Shown here piece by piece: positions 51,671-58,746 of a DNA stretch of 64,000 nucleotides. Position 1 is the stretch's first letter; each line of letters opens with the position of its first letter. The notes under the pieces were generated by a model that saw only the letters and a program-made list of their open reading frames with translations, was not told the origin of the DNA and searched no databases. The DNA lies in the IMG/VR virus record IMGVR_UViG_3300022821_000014, positions 26,968-90,967 of that record. The stretch is one strand, 5' to 3'. The stretch comes from a virus. The translations under genes and the position numbers were made by a program.

Positions 51671-52567
51671 ATGAGCAATAAGAAGATTGTCAAAAAGGGT
51701 GTCACTCAACTACAGGATCGTATTCGCACGATTGTAAAGGAAGAGGTTCGTTCAGCTCTCCGTGAAGAGAATGTCAGTGTTTGGTTCACGAAGTTGGGTG
51801 GCAAGCAATCGGCCTTTGCAGGTTGGCTGATGCGACAGTACTTCAACCCTGATAAGCACTCAGGCAAGGTTTGGTATGATGACTCCGTGACGAAGGACAA
51901 TGTCCTCGAATACGTAACCAAGATGGCAGCGAGCGGAGTTTTCCCACAGACCCCAAAGTCTCTCTATAGCCTGTTTAAGCTCAAGGGACAGCTTCAGACG
52001 TCTATGGGACAGCTGGACAAGTCTGGCGAGCTGGATGCAATGTCTGATTACCTTGACGATGAAGAGGATGAGGATGAAAAGGCTACCTACCAGACTGGCG
52101 AGGTATCTCTCAAGGACATCGGTAAGGAACTTGGAGGAATCACACCCACCATGGTCAACAAGCTTGCTGCGAGCGGGATGGACAAGTTTCGCTCGTTGAC
52201 TCAAGGACAAGCACTTGACAATGTTGACGGTGCCGCTCTGGAAGAGTTTTTGAAGAAGATTCAAGATGCCCGAGCAGACGCAGCAGACGAGTTTGTTCAG
52301 AGGCTTGCAGATGCAACAACCATTGGTGAATTCATCAAGAGCCTCCAGAAGGGCCAAATTCTTTCGCCCACTGATCTCAAGCTGGTCACCAAGAATGAGC
52401 TGGAAGGCCTCCGTATGCTCCAGAAGCGTGACCCAGAAGTGGCCAAGCAGATGCTCATGCAGGACATTCAGGACGACAACAACCTTTTTAAGTCATACCA
52501 GGCTATGGTTTCCAAGAAGGTCTTCCCAGGGAAGAAGCGTGGTCGTCCGAAAAAGATCAAGAACTAG
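51671..52567 (+). CDS. Tagged protein with sigma-region-4-like helix-turn-helix
   Basis: 298 aa. Residues ~13-34 (LQDRIRTIVKEEVRSALREE) are tag-like. A middle acidic linker precedes VSLKDIGKELGGITPTMVNK and LAASGMDKFRSL, which resembles sigma70 region 4 ([27 protein letters not shown]). Basic tail KKRGRPKKIKN (AT-hook-like GRPKK). It may be a transcription factor carried in or made for late transcription. No region 2 is recognised. Confidence 0.65.
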   Translation: MSNKKIVKKGVTQLQDRIRTIVKEEVRSALREENVSVWFTKLGGKQSAFAGWLMRQYFNPDKHSGKVWYDDSVTKDNVLEYVTKMAASGVFPQTPKSLYSLFKLKGQLQTSMGQLDKSGELDAMSDYLDDEEDEDEKATYQTGEVSLKDIGKELGGITPTMVNKLAASGMDKFRSLTQGQALDNVDGAALEEFLKKIQDARADAADEFVQRLADATTIGEFIKSLQKGQILSPTDLKLVTKNELEGLRMLQKRDPEVAKQMLMQDIQDDNNLFKSYQAMVSKKVFPGKKRGRPKKIKN

Positions 52568-52568
52568 T

Positions 52569-52859
52569 ATGACAAGTGGTATATCCAATTTATTGGAGCA
52601 GCAAGGGTGGCTATGTAATGCCACCCTTCAACGCTTTAAGACGTTTATTTTCCCACCAGAAATCCAAATTTCGGTTTTTGCTTCACAGCTTTTAAAGCTT
52701 GATTTTTCTAGGCAAATCCATATGCAGGTGACACCAAAGCAGATTGATCACGCTGTTGAGGTTTATTTGAGCTACGAAGCCTATCAAAAGGAAGCGGCTG
52801 AAGAATTGCTTCTTGCAATTGAAAATGCATACAACGAAGTCAAGAACCCTGATAGCTAA
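52569..52859 (+). CDS. Unknown small protein
   Basis: 96 aa from ATG 52569, 1 nt after the previous stop. MTSGISNLLEQQGWLCNATL..., then FKTFIFPPEIQISVF and a helical C-terminus. Function unknown. Confidence 0.55.
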   Translation: MTSGISNLLEQQGWLCNATLQRFKTFIFPPEIQISVFASQLLKLDFSRQIHMQVTPKQIDHAVEVYLSYEAYQKEAAEELLLAIENAYNEVKNPDS

Positions 52860-52863
52860 GTGT

Positions 52864-53385
52864 ATGACAGAAAATAAACATGAACGAGATGGTGAGTCAT
52901 TCATCGTTAGTGATGGGGTAAATTTAGATGAACTTGACTTGGAAAACATGGTCAGGAATGAAGTCACTGTACCTGAGATTCTCCAAACGCAATATGCCAG
53001 AGCGCCCTCCATTGAGTCCATCCCAGGGATGATCCCTAAGATCCACCAAACTCAGGAGCGGATTTGGTTGGAAATCACTTTGGACATTGATGGAACTGTA
53101 AACACTTTTCCAGGGTATGTCGAAAAACAGAAGACTACGCCTTATGTTAAATCATGGCAGCTGAGGATGGATCGAGAAAGTGCAGCGCACCTAATGATGG
53201 TAATAGCGGACTCCAACCAACATTCGGACCGAAGTGCGCTTTGCGTACAACTTAAATGGTGTTATGGTGAAAGTGAAAGGGTCATGAAGTTAGACCCACC
53301 TTCAGATATTCAGATGTTCGATGCCGAGGATATTTCTGACTCCGATTTATTTGTGAAAGTGAACTTTGAAATCTCTAAATCTTGA
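52864..53385 (+). CDS. Unknown protein
   Basis: 173 aa from ATG 52864. MTENKHERDGESFIVSDGVN..., with ERIWLEITLDIDGTVNTFPG and a beta-rich C-terminal half. No motif recognised. Confidence 0.6.
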   Translation: MTENKHERDGESFIVSDGVNLDELDLENMVRNEVTVPEILQTQYARAPSIESIPGMIPKIHQTQERIWLEITLDIDGTVNTFPGYVEKQKTTPYVKSWQLRMDRESAAHLMMVIADSNQHSDRSALCVQLKWCYGESERVMKLDPPSDIQMFDAEDISDSDLFVKVNFEISKS

Positions 53386-53426
53386 AATGCATGAATGAGA
53401 CATAATTACGGAGGAAGGAATCGGCC

Positions 53427-53963
53427 ATGACCAAGAAGAACAAGCCAAATAAAAACCTCCGTAAGGAATTCGAGCTACATAAGGAGCGTCGTTCACGTCA
53501 CTTAAAGAACCTCATAGAAGAGTCTATTATCAACGTTCTGGCCGAACAGGATGCAGCAGCAGCCCAGCAAGCTGCAATGACGGCCGAAACCCCACCCCCA
53601 GTAGCTACCCCTGAGAACCAAGCTCAAGGTGCTCAAGACAACATGGTCAAAGAGCAATACACGGTGGATGGCATGATTGACGAGTTAAATGCTATTCGAG
53701 GAGGCAGGTCCTTTTCCGATCCTGAGGTCTACGGCAAACTTGTGACCTTCTTCAAAACCCTAGGTGAAGAGCAAAAAAACACTTTAGATACTTTGCTAAC
53801 GCAGATCGCTGAGCTTATCACAGGAGTTGATGATGCACCAGCACCGCAACAAGACCAGAGCGCAGGTGCTCAACCGCCAAATCCTGGAGGTGCTCCGCAA
53901 CAGAACGCACCAATGCCTGGGGCACAACAAGCAGCAGGCGCCGCCGGCGTCGGAGTAGCCTAG
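53427..53963 (+). CDS. Tagged low-complexity protein
   Basis: 178 aa, GGAGGAAGG ribosome-binding site. Residues ~25-45 (RHLKNLIEESIINVLAEQ) match the tag, ending LAEQ. A helical core (YTVDGMIDELNAIRGG..., YGKLVTFFKTLGEEQKNTLD) is flanked by Ala/Gln/Pro-rich low-complexity segments. Likely a capsid-associated or packaged protein by tag logic. Confidence 0.65.
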   Translation: MTKKNKPNKNLRKEFELHKERRSRHLKNLIEESIINVLAEQDAAAAQQAAMTAETPPPVATPENQAQGAQDNMVKEQYTVDGMIDELNAIRGGRSFSDPEVYGKLVTFFKTLGEEQKNTLDTLLTQIAELITGVDDAPAPQQDQSAGAQPPNPGGAPQQNAPMPGAQQAAGAAGVGVA

Positions 53964-53965
53964 TA

Positions 53966-54328
53966 ATGGATAAGTTGAGGGCATGGCTGACTAACCCTAA
54001 AGTGTTGTTGGTCATAGCCGTTCTTCTTGTTATTTTGAACTTTATTGACGGTGGCTTTTCTTTCTGGGCAATCTATGTTGCTCAGATTGCTTACGAGGCA
54101 AACCCTATCATGGCAGCTCTTATGGCTGTTTCGCCGTATGTCTTTCTCGTCTTCAAGGTAATAGTCCCGACAATTGCGTCATATGTTCTCTACAAGTATC
54201 GGGAACAACCAATTAGAGGTGTAAAAGTTGCCACCTGGATTCTCTGGGCTAGTTTTTTTCTGTATGTAGGATTGATGGTTCATTTCGGGTTTCTTTTACA
54301 GACAGCTATGAATGCTGGCTTTCTATAG
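53966..54328 (+). CDS. Four-helix membrane protein
   Basis: 120 aa. Hydrophobic segments at VLLVIAVLLVILNFIDG, IYVAQIAYEANPIMAALMAV, VFLVFKVIVPTIASYVLY, WILWASFFLYVGLMVHFGF. The ANPIM...K pattern is that of a small DUF5658-type membrane family. Role unknown. Confidence 0.65.
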   Translation: MDKLRAWLTNPKVLLVIAVLLVILNFIDGGFSFWAIYVAQIAYEANPIMAALMAVSPYVFLVFKVIVPTIASYVLYKYREQPIRGVKVATWILWASFFLYVGLMVHFGFLLQTAMNAGFL

Positions 54329-54344
54329 AATTTTTCTATTTGGG

Positions 54345-54373
54345 TTCACACTTCCTACCTAAGGTAGTACAGT
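54345..54373 (+). promoter_or_regulatory. Promoter TTCACA-N17-TACAGT
   Basis: TTCACA 54345-54350, 17-nt spacer, TACAGT 54368-54373; 43 nt before the 98-aa gene. Confidence 0.7.
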
Positions 54374-54415
54374 ATTGTTGTCTTCGATGACGAGGACGAC
54401 GAAACATTCTAAAGA

Positions 54416-54712
54416 ATGACCGATTTACGAAGAAAAGTTGAACTGCGACGATTCCGCTTGAGACGGAATGAAGATGAGTCTGGTGTTTCTGGCACTGGCT
54501 ACGTAGCTGAAGGTGTCAAGTTTACAGATGGGCAGTGCGTCATAAAGTGGTCCACAGATACCAGCAGTATTGGCATTTATCATTCCTGGGTAGAAATGAT
54601 GGCGATTCATGGGCACGGCGGTAAAACCGAGATTGAATGGGTTGATGCAGAATCCCTCGGTGGCAGTGGAGCAGCGGAAAATCCCTCTAAACCTACTAAA
54701 AAGAAAAAGTAG
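54416..54712 (+). CDS. Small conserved phage protein
   Basis: 98 aa. FRLRRNEDESGVSGTGYVAE, then FTDGQCVIKWSTDTSSIGIY and AIHGHGGKTEIEW: a pattern I recognise from small phage and actinobacterial proteins of unknown function. Basic tail PTKKKK. Own promoter; last protein gene before the tRNA array. Confidence 0.7.
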   Translation: MTDLRRKVELRRFRLRRNEDESGVSGTGYVAEGVKFTDGQCVIKWSTDTSSIGIYHSWVEMMAIHGHGGKTEIEWVDAESLGGSGAAENPSKPTKKKK

Positions 54713-54720
54713 AAAACTGG

Positions 54721-54749
54721 TTCACAAACACACACCGAAGTAGTACAAT
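54721..54749 (+). promoter_or_regulatory. Promoter TTCACA-N17-TACAAT
   Basis: TTCACA 54721-54726, 17-nt spacer, TACAAT 54744-54749, just past the 98-aa gene. Drives the start of the tRNA array. Confidence 0.72.
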
Positions 54750-54827
54750 GATTCTTAGGTTGACAAGCAAGACAAAACGTCAAACAAACGACCGAGAGAA
54801 AAATCACACACAAAGTAGATAAATCGG

Positions 54828-54856
54828 TTTACAATCCTACTTAGAAGTAGTACAAT
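54828..54856 (+). promoter_or_regulatory. Promoter TTTACA-N17-TACAAT
   Basis: TTTACA 54828-54833, 17-nt spacer, TACAAT 54851-54856; shares TAGAAGTAGTACAATGATTCTTA-type sequence (only the core quoted: AGTAGTACAATGATTCTTA) with the promoter 107 nt upstream. Confidence 0.72.
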
Positions 54857-54917
54857 GATTCTTACGCTCAACGAAGCAACTTCCTGAGCGCTGCATAGCA
54901 GCCACGCTGCAACACTT

Positions 54918-54991
54918 GACTCTGTCCTACTAATCAGTATGATGGTCACCCTAACCAGGTGAATTTGTGGGTTCAAATCCCCGTAGAGTCA
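54918..54991 (+). tRNA. tRNA-like gene, apparent anticodon AAC (Val?)
   Basis: Acceptor GACTCTG/TAGAGTC pairs fully and anticodon arm TCACC-CTAACCA-GGTGA is perfect, but the D region (CTACTAATCAGTATGATG) and the T stem (GTGGG/CCCCG) pair poorly. Anticodon AAC is unusual in bacteria. May be degenerate or chimeric. Confidence 0.45.
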
Positions 54992-54994
54992 CTA

Positions 54995-55010
54995 CAAATC
55001 TTCGGATTTG
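54995..55010 (+). other. UUCG-tetraloop hairpin behind the first tRNA
   Basis: CAAATC-TTCG-GATTTG, followed by a T-rich stretch (GATTTCTTCT). Processing hairpin or weak terminator in the array. Confidence 0.5.
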
Positions 55011-55175
55011 GATTTCTTCTATACTGCTCCACGAGAGTATAGATTCATTAGTTCGTTGAAAACTGAATACGTCTTACAGTTCATCTGCACTGTTACCAGA
55101 AAGCAGATGATGTAAAGACGAGCTACGTTAGTAACCATGGTTTATTCTGTGGAGGAAGCGTAGCCGTCTAAACTT

Positions 55176-55246
55176 GCAGCATTGGTGTAGTGGAAACATC
55201 TTTGGCTTCCAACCAAAGGTCACGAGTTCGAACCTCGTATGCTGCT
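55176..55246 (+). tRNA. tRNA-Gly (TCC)
   Basis: Acceptor GCAGCAT/ATGCTGC, anticodon arm TTTGG-CTTCCAA-CCAAA, T arm ACGAG-TTCGAAC-CTCGT. No encoded CCA. The preceding 150 nt hold hairpins (CATCTGC...GCAGATG; TCTATACT...AGTATAGA) but no gene. Confidence 0.9.
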
Positions 55247-55320
55247 TTTTTCTCAGGCCCTCCCGAGGTAACTTTCGGGTCCTGCGTGAACAAGAGATTG
55301 GTTGTCTTTTCTGGGAAAAT

Positions 55321-55393
55321 GGGATGTTAGCATCAAGGAGATGCAACGGGTTCCTCGACCCTATCGAGGCAGGTTCAATTCCTGTGCATCCCA
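55321..55393 (+). tRNA. tRNA-like gene with defective anticodon arm (CCT or CTC)
   Basis: Acceptor GGGATGT/GCATCCC, D arm GCAT/ATGC and T arm GCAGG-TTCAATT-CCTGT are sound. The anticodon arm reads ACGGG-TTCCTCG-ACCCT, with two mismatches, or GGG/CCC around an 8-nt loop. Anticodon therefore ambiguous: CCT (Arg) by spacing, CTC (Glu) if the loop is enlarged. Confidence 0.5.
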
Positions 55394-55485
55394 CTTACAA
55401 ATGACTAACTTGGAAGGTGGATGAAGTTCACTGCTAGTTTCATCACTGTGGGGTGAGGACAGTGAGTCGCAACTCTCCCCAATTT

Positions 55486-55559
55486 GGGTTCTTAGTGTAA
55501 CTGGATTAGCACTCCAGATTTGTTAATCAACAGTCTGGGTTCAAATCCCAGGGAACCCA
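55486..55559 (+). tRNA. tRNA-like gene with non-pairing anticodon stem (GTT or TGT)
   Basis: Acceptor GGGTTCT/GGAACCC, D arm GTGT/GCAC and T arm CTGGG-TTCAAAT-CCCAG are intact. Between them CCAGATTTGTTAATCAACAG gives no 5-bp anticodon stem in any register. The 5' and 3' halves look as if they came from different tRNAs. Confidence 0.45.
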
Positions 55560-55612
55560 CTGGAGCGAAAGCCCGTGCACGAAGGCTTGACAGTCGGAGA
55601 GACGACATTTCT

Positions 55613-55683
55613 AGGTCACTGGTGTAATGTAGCATGACGATCTCCAAAATCGTTCGGTCTGAGTTCAAGTCTTAGGTGGCCTG
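55613..55683 (+). tRNA. tRNA-Trp (CCA)
   Basis: Acceptor AGGTCAC/GTGGCCT, anticodon arm ACGAT-CTCCAAA-ATCGT, T arm CTGAG-TTCAAGT-CTTAG. No encoded CCA tail. Confidence 0.9.
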
Positions 55684-55745
55684 TAAATCCTAGAACTGAA
55701 GGTTCCTGCCCTGGGCAGCGAAAGCTGGTTGGTAGCCTTCAAAAT

Positions 55746-55818
55746 GTCTTCGACGCCGACAGGAACGGCAGCTCGCCTTCTAAGCGAGTTTTTGAGGGTT
55801 CGAGTCCTTCCGAAGACG
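55746..55818 (+). tRNA. tRNA-Arg (TCT)
   Basis: Acceptor GTCTTCG/CGAAGAC, anticodon arm CTCGC-CTTCTAA-GCGAG, T arm with GAGGGTTCGAGTCCTTC. Reads AGA/AGG-type codons. Confidence 0.9.
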
Positions 55819-55864
55819 CTGAGAGTGTAAGACTGCCGATTATGGCAGCCCCTGCACTCGATTA

Positions 55865-55937
55865 GGGGCATTGGTCCAGTGGTTGAGGACGCTAGGCTGT
55901 CTACTTAGAAGCACGGGTTCGATTCCCGTATGCCCCG
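55865..55937 (+). tRNA. tRNA-Asp (GTC)
   Basis: Acceptor GGGGCAT/ATGCCCC, anticodon arm CTAGG-CTGTCTA-CTTAG, T arm ACGGG-TTCGATT-CCCGT. U at position 37 is unusual. One of two apparently intact tRNA-Asp genes in the array. Confidence 0.85.
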
Positions 55938-55966
55938 CTAGTTTCCGTTCAGGAAACAATAAATGA

Positions 55967-56034
55967 GCCGTGTAGCCTGAGGGCCTAGGAGAGTCGCTAT
56001 CTCTTAGAAGTTCGAACCCCATAGGGCAGCGGCA
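55967..56034 (+). tRNA. Degenerate tRNA-like sequence, apparent anticodon CGC
   Basis: Anticodon-type hairpin GGAGA-GTCGCTA-TCTCT is good, but acceptor ends (GCCGTGT/CAGCGGC) pair only partly and no T stem forms around TTCGAAC. Preceded by hairpin GTTTCC-GTTCA-GGAAAC (55941-55957). Probably a tRNA remnant. Confidence 0.3.
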
Positions 56035-56037
56035 TAT

Positions 56038-56111
56038 AGGATCGTAGCATAACTGGTAGTGCGCCTCCCTGTCACGGAGCGAGTGTGCGAGTTCAAATCT
56101 CGTCGGTCCTG
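56038..56111 (+). tRNA. tRNA-Asp (GTC), second gene
   Basis: Acceptor AGGATCG/CGGTCCT, D arm GCAT/GTGC, anticodon arm CCTCC-CTGTCAC-GGAGC (one mismatch), T arm GCGAG-TTCAAAT-CTCGT. Confidence 0.85.
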
Positions 56112-56256
56112 TCAAGTTCTATTTCTAGAAATATGTGTATAACCTCGATAAGTGAGGGAACTGTTTTTTCTATCCTCCTACTTAGAAGAGTAACGGCAAA
56201 TGTTTCTACCGAAAAAGTTGTTTTGCCGTGCTATTTACTGTCAAGGGTAAAAGGTT

Positions 56257-56547
56257 ATGACAAGAATCACACTTAGAACATTGAGAGCCATGATCCGTGA
56301 AGCGGTTCGTGAAGAAATGAAGAACGGCCTAAACGAGGCAGGCTTCATGGGCGCCGGCGGTAAAATGCAAGGCGCTCAACGGGGTGGAGTAGGTAGTCGT
56401 CAGGCACTTTCCAAAACTGGTGGAATGACAGGTTATTCCTCCATGAATTTGGATGAGTTGGTTGCAGCGATGAAATCAGCCTCCGAGGCAGATAAACCAC
56501 ACATCAAAAAGGCTATCACAGCTCAGCTCAAGGCAGCTGGCTGGTGA
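56257..56547 (+). CDS. Small tagged protein
   Basis: 96 aa. Leader MTRITLRTLRAMIREAVREE then LNEA at residues 25-28: a textbook example of the tag with an LxEA site. A Gly-rich linker and a helical C-terminus (NLDELVAAMKSASEADKPH) follow. Sits inside the tRNA array with its own downstream hairpin terminator. After cleavage at LNE-A a ~69-aa peptide would remain. Confidence 0.7.
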   Translation: MTRITLRTLRAMIREAVREEMKNGLNEAGFMGAGGKMQGAQRGGVGSRQALSKTGGMTGYSSMNLDELVAAMKSASEADKPHIKKAITAQLKAAGW

Positions 56548-56553
56548 GCAAAT

Positions 56554-56573
56554 AGCTGGTATTACCAGCTTTT
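56554..56573 (+). terminator. Hairpin terminator after the 96-aa gene
   Basis: AGCTGGT-ATT-ACCAGCT followed by TTT; 7 nt after the stop codon. The T tract is short, so termination may be weak. Confidence 0.6.
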
Positions 56574-56595
56574 AGAGAAAAAAACTCTAAATAGG

Positions 56596-56624
56596 TTCAA
56601 AAGACCTGATTATAGTGTTATACT
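56596..56624 (+). promoter_or_regulatory. Promoter TTCAAA-N17-TATACT
   Basis: TTCAAA 56596-56601, 17-nt spacer, TATACT 56619-56624; 44 nt before the 72-aa gene. Confidence 0.7.
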
Positions 56625-56667
56625 CTTAGGTAGGAAGTCAAACAGACCTTTTACCTAAGAGTACGAC

Positions 56668-56886
56668 ATGGAATACCAGAACTTTTCGATCAATACTGCT
56701 GAAGATCTTGTCAAGGGATTTGCCATTGGCATCCGAGACAAGGTCATTGACCTCACTGAGGTTCGAGATATCGTATTGGCGAGTACGGATGATGAGCGAC
56801 TTACCCAAGTTGTTCTTGAGAAGGTCCAGCTGGAGTTGGAGTGCATGGAGCACTTTGCTCTCAGGGTAGCTGCTACGGCAGCCTGA
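56668..56886 (+). CDS. Unknown small acidic protein
   Basis: 72 aa, MEYQNFSINTAEDLVKGFAI..., helical with LTEVRDIVLASTDDERL. Own promoter, located inside the tRNA array. Function unknown. Confidence 0.6.
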   Translation: MEYQNFSINTAEDLVKGFAIGIRDKVIDLTEVRDIVLASTDDERLTQVVLEKVQLELECMEHFALRVAATAA

Positions 56887-56896
56887 AAAAAAGCTG

Positions 56897-56925
56897 TTCA
56901 CAATCATTTATGTCTGTCCTAAACT
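56897..56925 (+). promoter_or_regulatory. Promoter TTCACA-N17-TAAACT
   Basis: TTCACA 56897-56902, 17-nt spacer, TAAACT 56920-56925, followed by ACTTAGG as at two other promoters; 18 nt before tRNA-Ala. Confidence 0.7.
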
Positions 56926-56942
56926 ACTTAGGTAGACAACAT

Positions 56943-57014
56943 GGGGCCTTAGTGCTAACGGGAACACACCTGCTTTGCACGCAGGAATTAAGGGTTCGAT
57001 TCCCTTAGGCTCCA
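56943..57014 (+). tRNA. tRNA-Ala (TGC)
   Basis: Acceptor GGGGCCT/AGGCTCC, anticodon arm CCTGC-TTTGCAC-GCAGG, T arm AAGGG-TTCGATT-CCCTT. No encoded CCA. Confidence 0.92.
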
Positions 57015-57206
57015 TTATGAACTGCATAACCAACTGTAGTCAAGGAACGTCACTGTAGATTCAAGACGTGACTGCTCGGAGAGTCGAGCAAAACTTCGGT
57101 GGTGTCAGGCTTCAAGATACTCCACCTAAAACAGACTGGTAGTGAAGTAGGTACGTTCCACCACAAGGGGCAGACAAGTGGTAGGAAATGAAGACCTGCC
57201 CGTTCT

Positions 57207-57279
57207 CGGTCGTTGGTGTCAGCGGCAGCACACTGGGCTCTTAACCCACGAAGCAGAGGTTCGAATCCTCTACGACCGA
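57207..57279 (+). tRNA. tRNA-Lys (CTT)
   Basis: Acceptor CGGTCGT/ACGACCG, anticodon arm CTGGG-CTCTTAA-CCCAC, T arm AGAGG-TTCGAAT-CCTCT. The ~190 nt upstream hold only structured spacer. Confidence 0.88.
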
Positions 57280-57287
57280 CTAAACTT

Positions 57288-57359
57288 GGGACGTTAGCAT
57301 CAAGGCGATGCACTGGCCTTTTAAGCCATCTGAGCTGGGTTCGATTCCCAGGCGCCCCA
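57288..57359 (+). tRNA. tRNA-Lys (TTT)
   Basis: Anticodon arm CTGGC-CTTTTAA-GCCAT, D arm GCAT/ATGC, T arm CTGGG-TTCGATT-CCCAG. Acceptor GGGACGT/GCGCCCC has one mismatch (A4-C69). An HNH gene begins 3 nt after its end. Confidence 0.85.
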
Positions 57360-57361
57360 CT

Positions 57362-57823
57362 ATGAAAAAGTGTTCTTCTTGCAAAGTATCCAAAACGAGA
57401 AATGAGTTCAATAAAAACTCTTCTAAGTGTGATAACCTTCAAAGCATGTGCCGTGCTTGCAATAAGAAAACTGCTAAAAATTATTATGCTAAAAACAAGT
57501 CGCATCACCGATTAGTCTGTAGCCAGATTAAAAAAAGGCGCATCAGAGAAAATCAAAATAAACTTTTCGAGGTGCTACGCAGAAGTGAGTGTGTTGATTG
57601 CGCTGAAAGAGATCCGTTGGTATTAGAATTTGACCATGTCCAAAAAAAGGACCACGGAATATCAGAGTTGCTTTGTGGTGGGTATAGCTGGCACCGAATT
57701 TTTGCTGAAATGAAAAAATGTGAAATACGCTGTGCAAACTGCCACAACAAGAAAACACACCAAGCAAATAATTCGTATCGTTGGAGGCTTTTAGTTGAAC
57801 TAAAATCTTGTACGTCTCACTAA
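57362..57823 (+). CDS. HNH endonuclease directly behind tRNA-Lys
   Basis: 153 aa. Zinc finger CSSCKVSKTRNEF...CRACNKKT, then HNH core ECVDCAERDPLVLEFDHVQ ... IRCANCHNKKT. The ATG is 2 nt after the tRNA-Lys discriminator base, with no room for a ribosome-binding site outside the tRNA. Resembles the HNH at 61636. A free-standing homing nuclease, probably targeting tRNA arrays of related phages. Confidence 0.85.
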   Translation: MKKCSSCKVSKTRNEFNKNSSKCDNLQSMCRACNKKTAKNYYAKNKSHHRLVCSQIKKRRIRENQNKLFEVLRRSECVDCAERDPLVLEFDHVQKKDHGISELLCGGYSWHRIFAEMKKCEIRCANCHNKKTHQANNSYRWRLLVELKSCTSH

Positions 57824-57834
57824 ACGAGGTTCAC

Positions 57835-58080
57835 ATGTTGATTCAAGTATGGAAAGATAGTAATGGACTAGGTGTTATGCCGAAGCCAAATGCTGATGCG
57901 CTCTGGGAGAGCGGTCACATGTGTATCAACGCAGTCCTCGTTCGTGAATATGAAGCAAAAACCTGGTACGAAGCGATGTGTAAGCATCATGAGTTTCAAG
58001 GTTGGGGCGAGTACAATCCTCCTCGGCTAATGAATGGTGACATCGACCCTGTGGTTTTACAGCCACTAGATGATGTGTGA
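57835..58080 (+). CDS. Unknown small protein
   Basis: 81 aa from ATG 57835. MLIQVWKDSNGLGVMPKPNA..., HMCINAVLVREYEAKTWYEA. Function unknown. The 188-nt gap that follows holds hairpins (GCAAG-TTCATT-GCTTGC) but no tRNA I can fold. Confidence 0.6.
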   Translation: MLIQVWKDSNGLGVMPKPNADALWESGHMCINAVLVREYEAKTWYEAMCKHHEFQGWGEYNPPRLMNGDIDPVVLQPLDDV

Positions 58081-58268
58081 TAATAATGTCCTATAGTAGA
58101 CTGGTTTAGCCATCTCGATCAATCGATGATAAATTATGAACATAGTTCGGATGAGTACGACTAACAAGGGTTGCAAGTTCATTGCTTGCCTGGGGGCCTC
58201 CAAACGCCTCTGGTAGTTTAATGAAAACACTTGTAAATTTTCTTCTTACTCCAGCAGAGTAAGAATAT

Positions 58269-58342
58269 GGCGCAGTCTTCTAATGGCTTAGGAACCTTGG
58301 CTTTCATCCAAGACAATGTGGGTTCGAGTCCCATCTGCGTCA
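58269..58342 (+). tRNA. tRNA-Glu (TTC)
   Basis: Acceptor GGCGCAG/CTGCGTC, anticodon arm CTTGG-CTTTCAT-CCAAG, T arm GTGGG-TTCGAGT-CCCAT. Confidence 0.9.
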
Positions 58343-58348
58343 CTCAAT

Positions 58349-58423
58349 GGTCCTGTCGTCTACTATGGTTTAGGACACCAACCTCTCAAGTTGGAGAACC
58401 GAGTTCGAACCTCGGTGGGATCA
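58349..58423 (+). tRNA. tRNA-Glu (CTC)
   Basis: Acceptor GGTCCTG/TGGGATC (with wobbles), anticodon arm CCAAC-CTCTCAA-GTTGG, T arm CCGAG-TTCGAAC-CTCGG. Confidence 0.88.
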
Positions 58424-58485
58424 TTCGAATAGGTTCTAGTTTCAGCGACTAAATTAAAATAGCACGCCAGCTATGCCTAAAACAT

Positions 58486-58571
58486 GGCCGAGTGGGGGAA
58501 TTGGCAGACCCGCAGGATTAAGGATCCTGTTCCCATAAAAAGGAGTGCAGGTTCGATGCCTGTCTCGGCTA
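58486..58571 (+). tRNA. tRNA-Leu (AAG)
   Basis: Class II tRNA: acceptor GGCCGAG/CTCGGCT, anticodon arm CAGGA-TTAAGGA-TCCTG, long variable arm, T arm GCAGG-TTCGATG-CCTGT. Confidence 0.85.
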
Positions 58572-58746
58572 CTATTTTGGTGCGAGCTTCAAGAAAGTCC
58601 CTACGAGTACTGAAGCCCTGGTTTAGGGAGCAGCAGTTATGTCACTTGCCAAATCCGTGAGTGGAGAATGACGGCATCAACAATTTCAAGAGGTTCTCCC
58701 GAGTCAGTGGGGATTAAAGCGGAGATTCGGCGAACGCCTCTTATTT

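Noticed and set aside
55000-55170. Ribosomal RNA fragment suggested by TTGAAAACTGAATA
   Set aside because: Only the short word resembles rRNA spacer sequence; no 16S, 23S or 5S sequence is present nearby.
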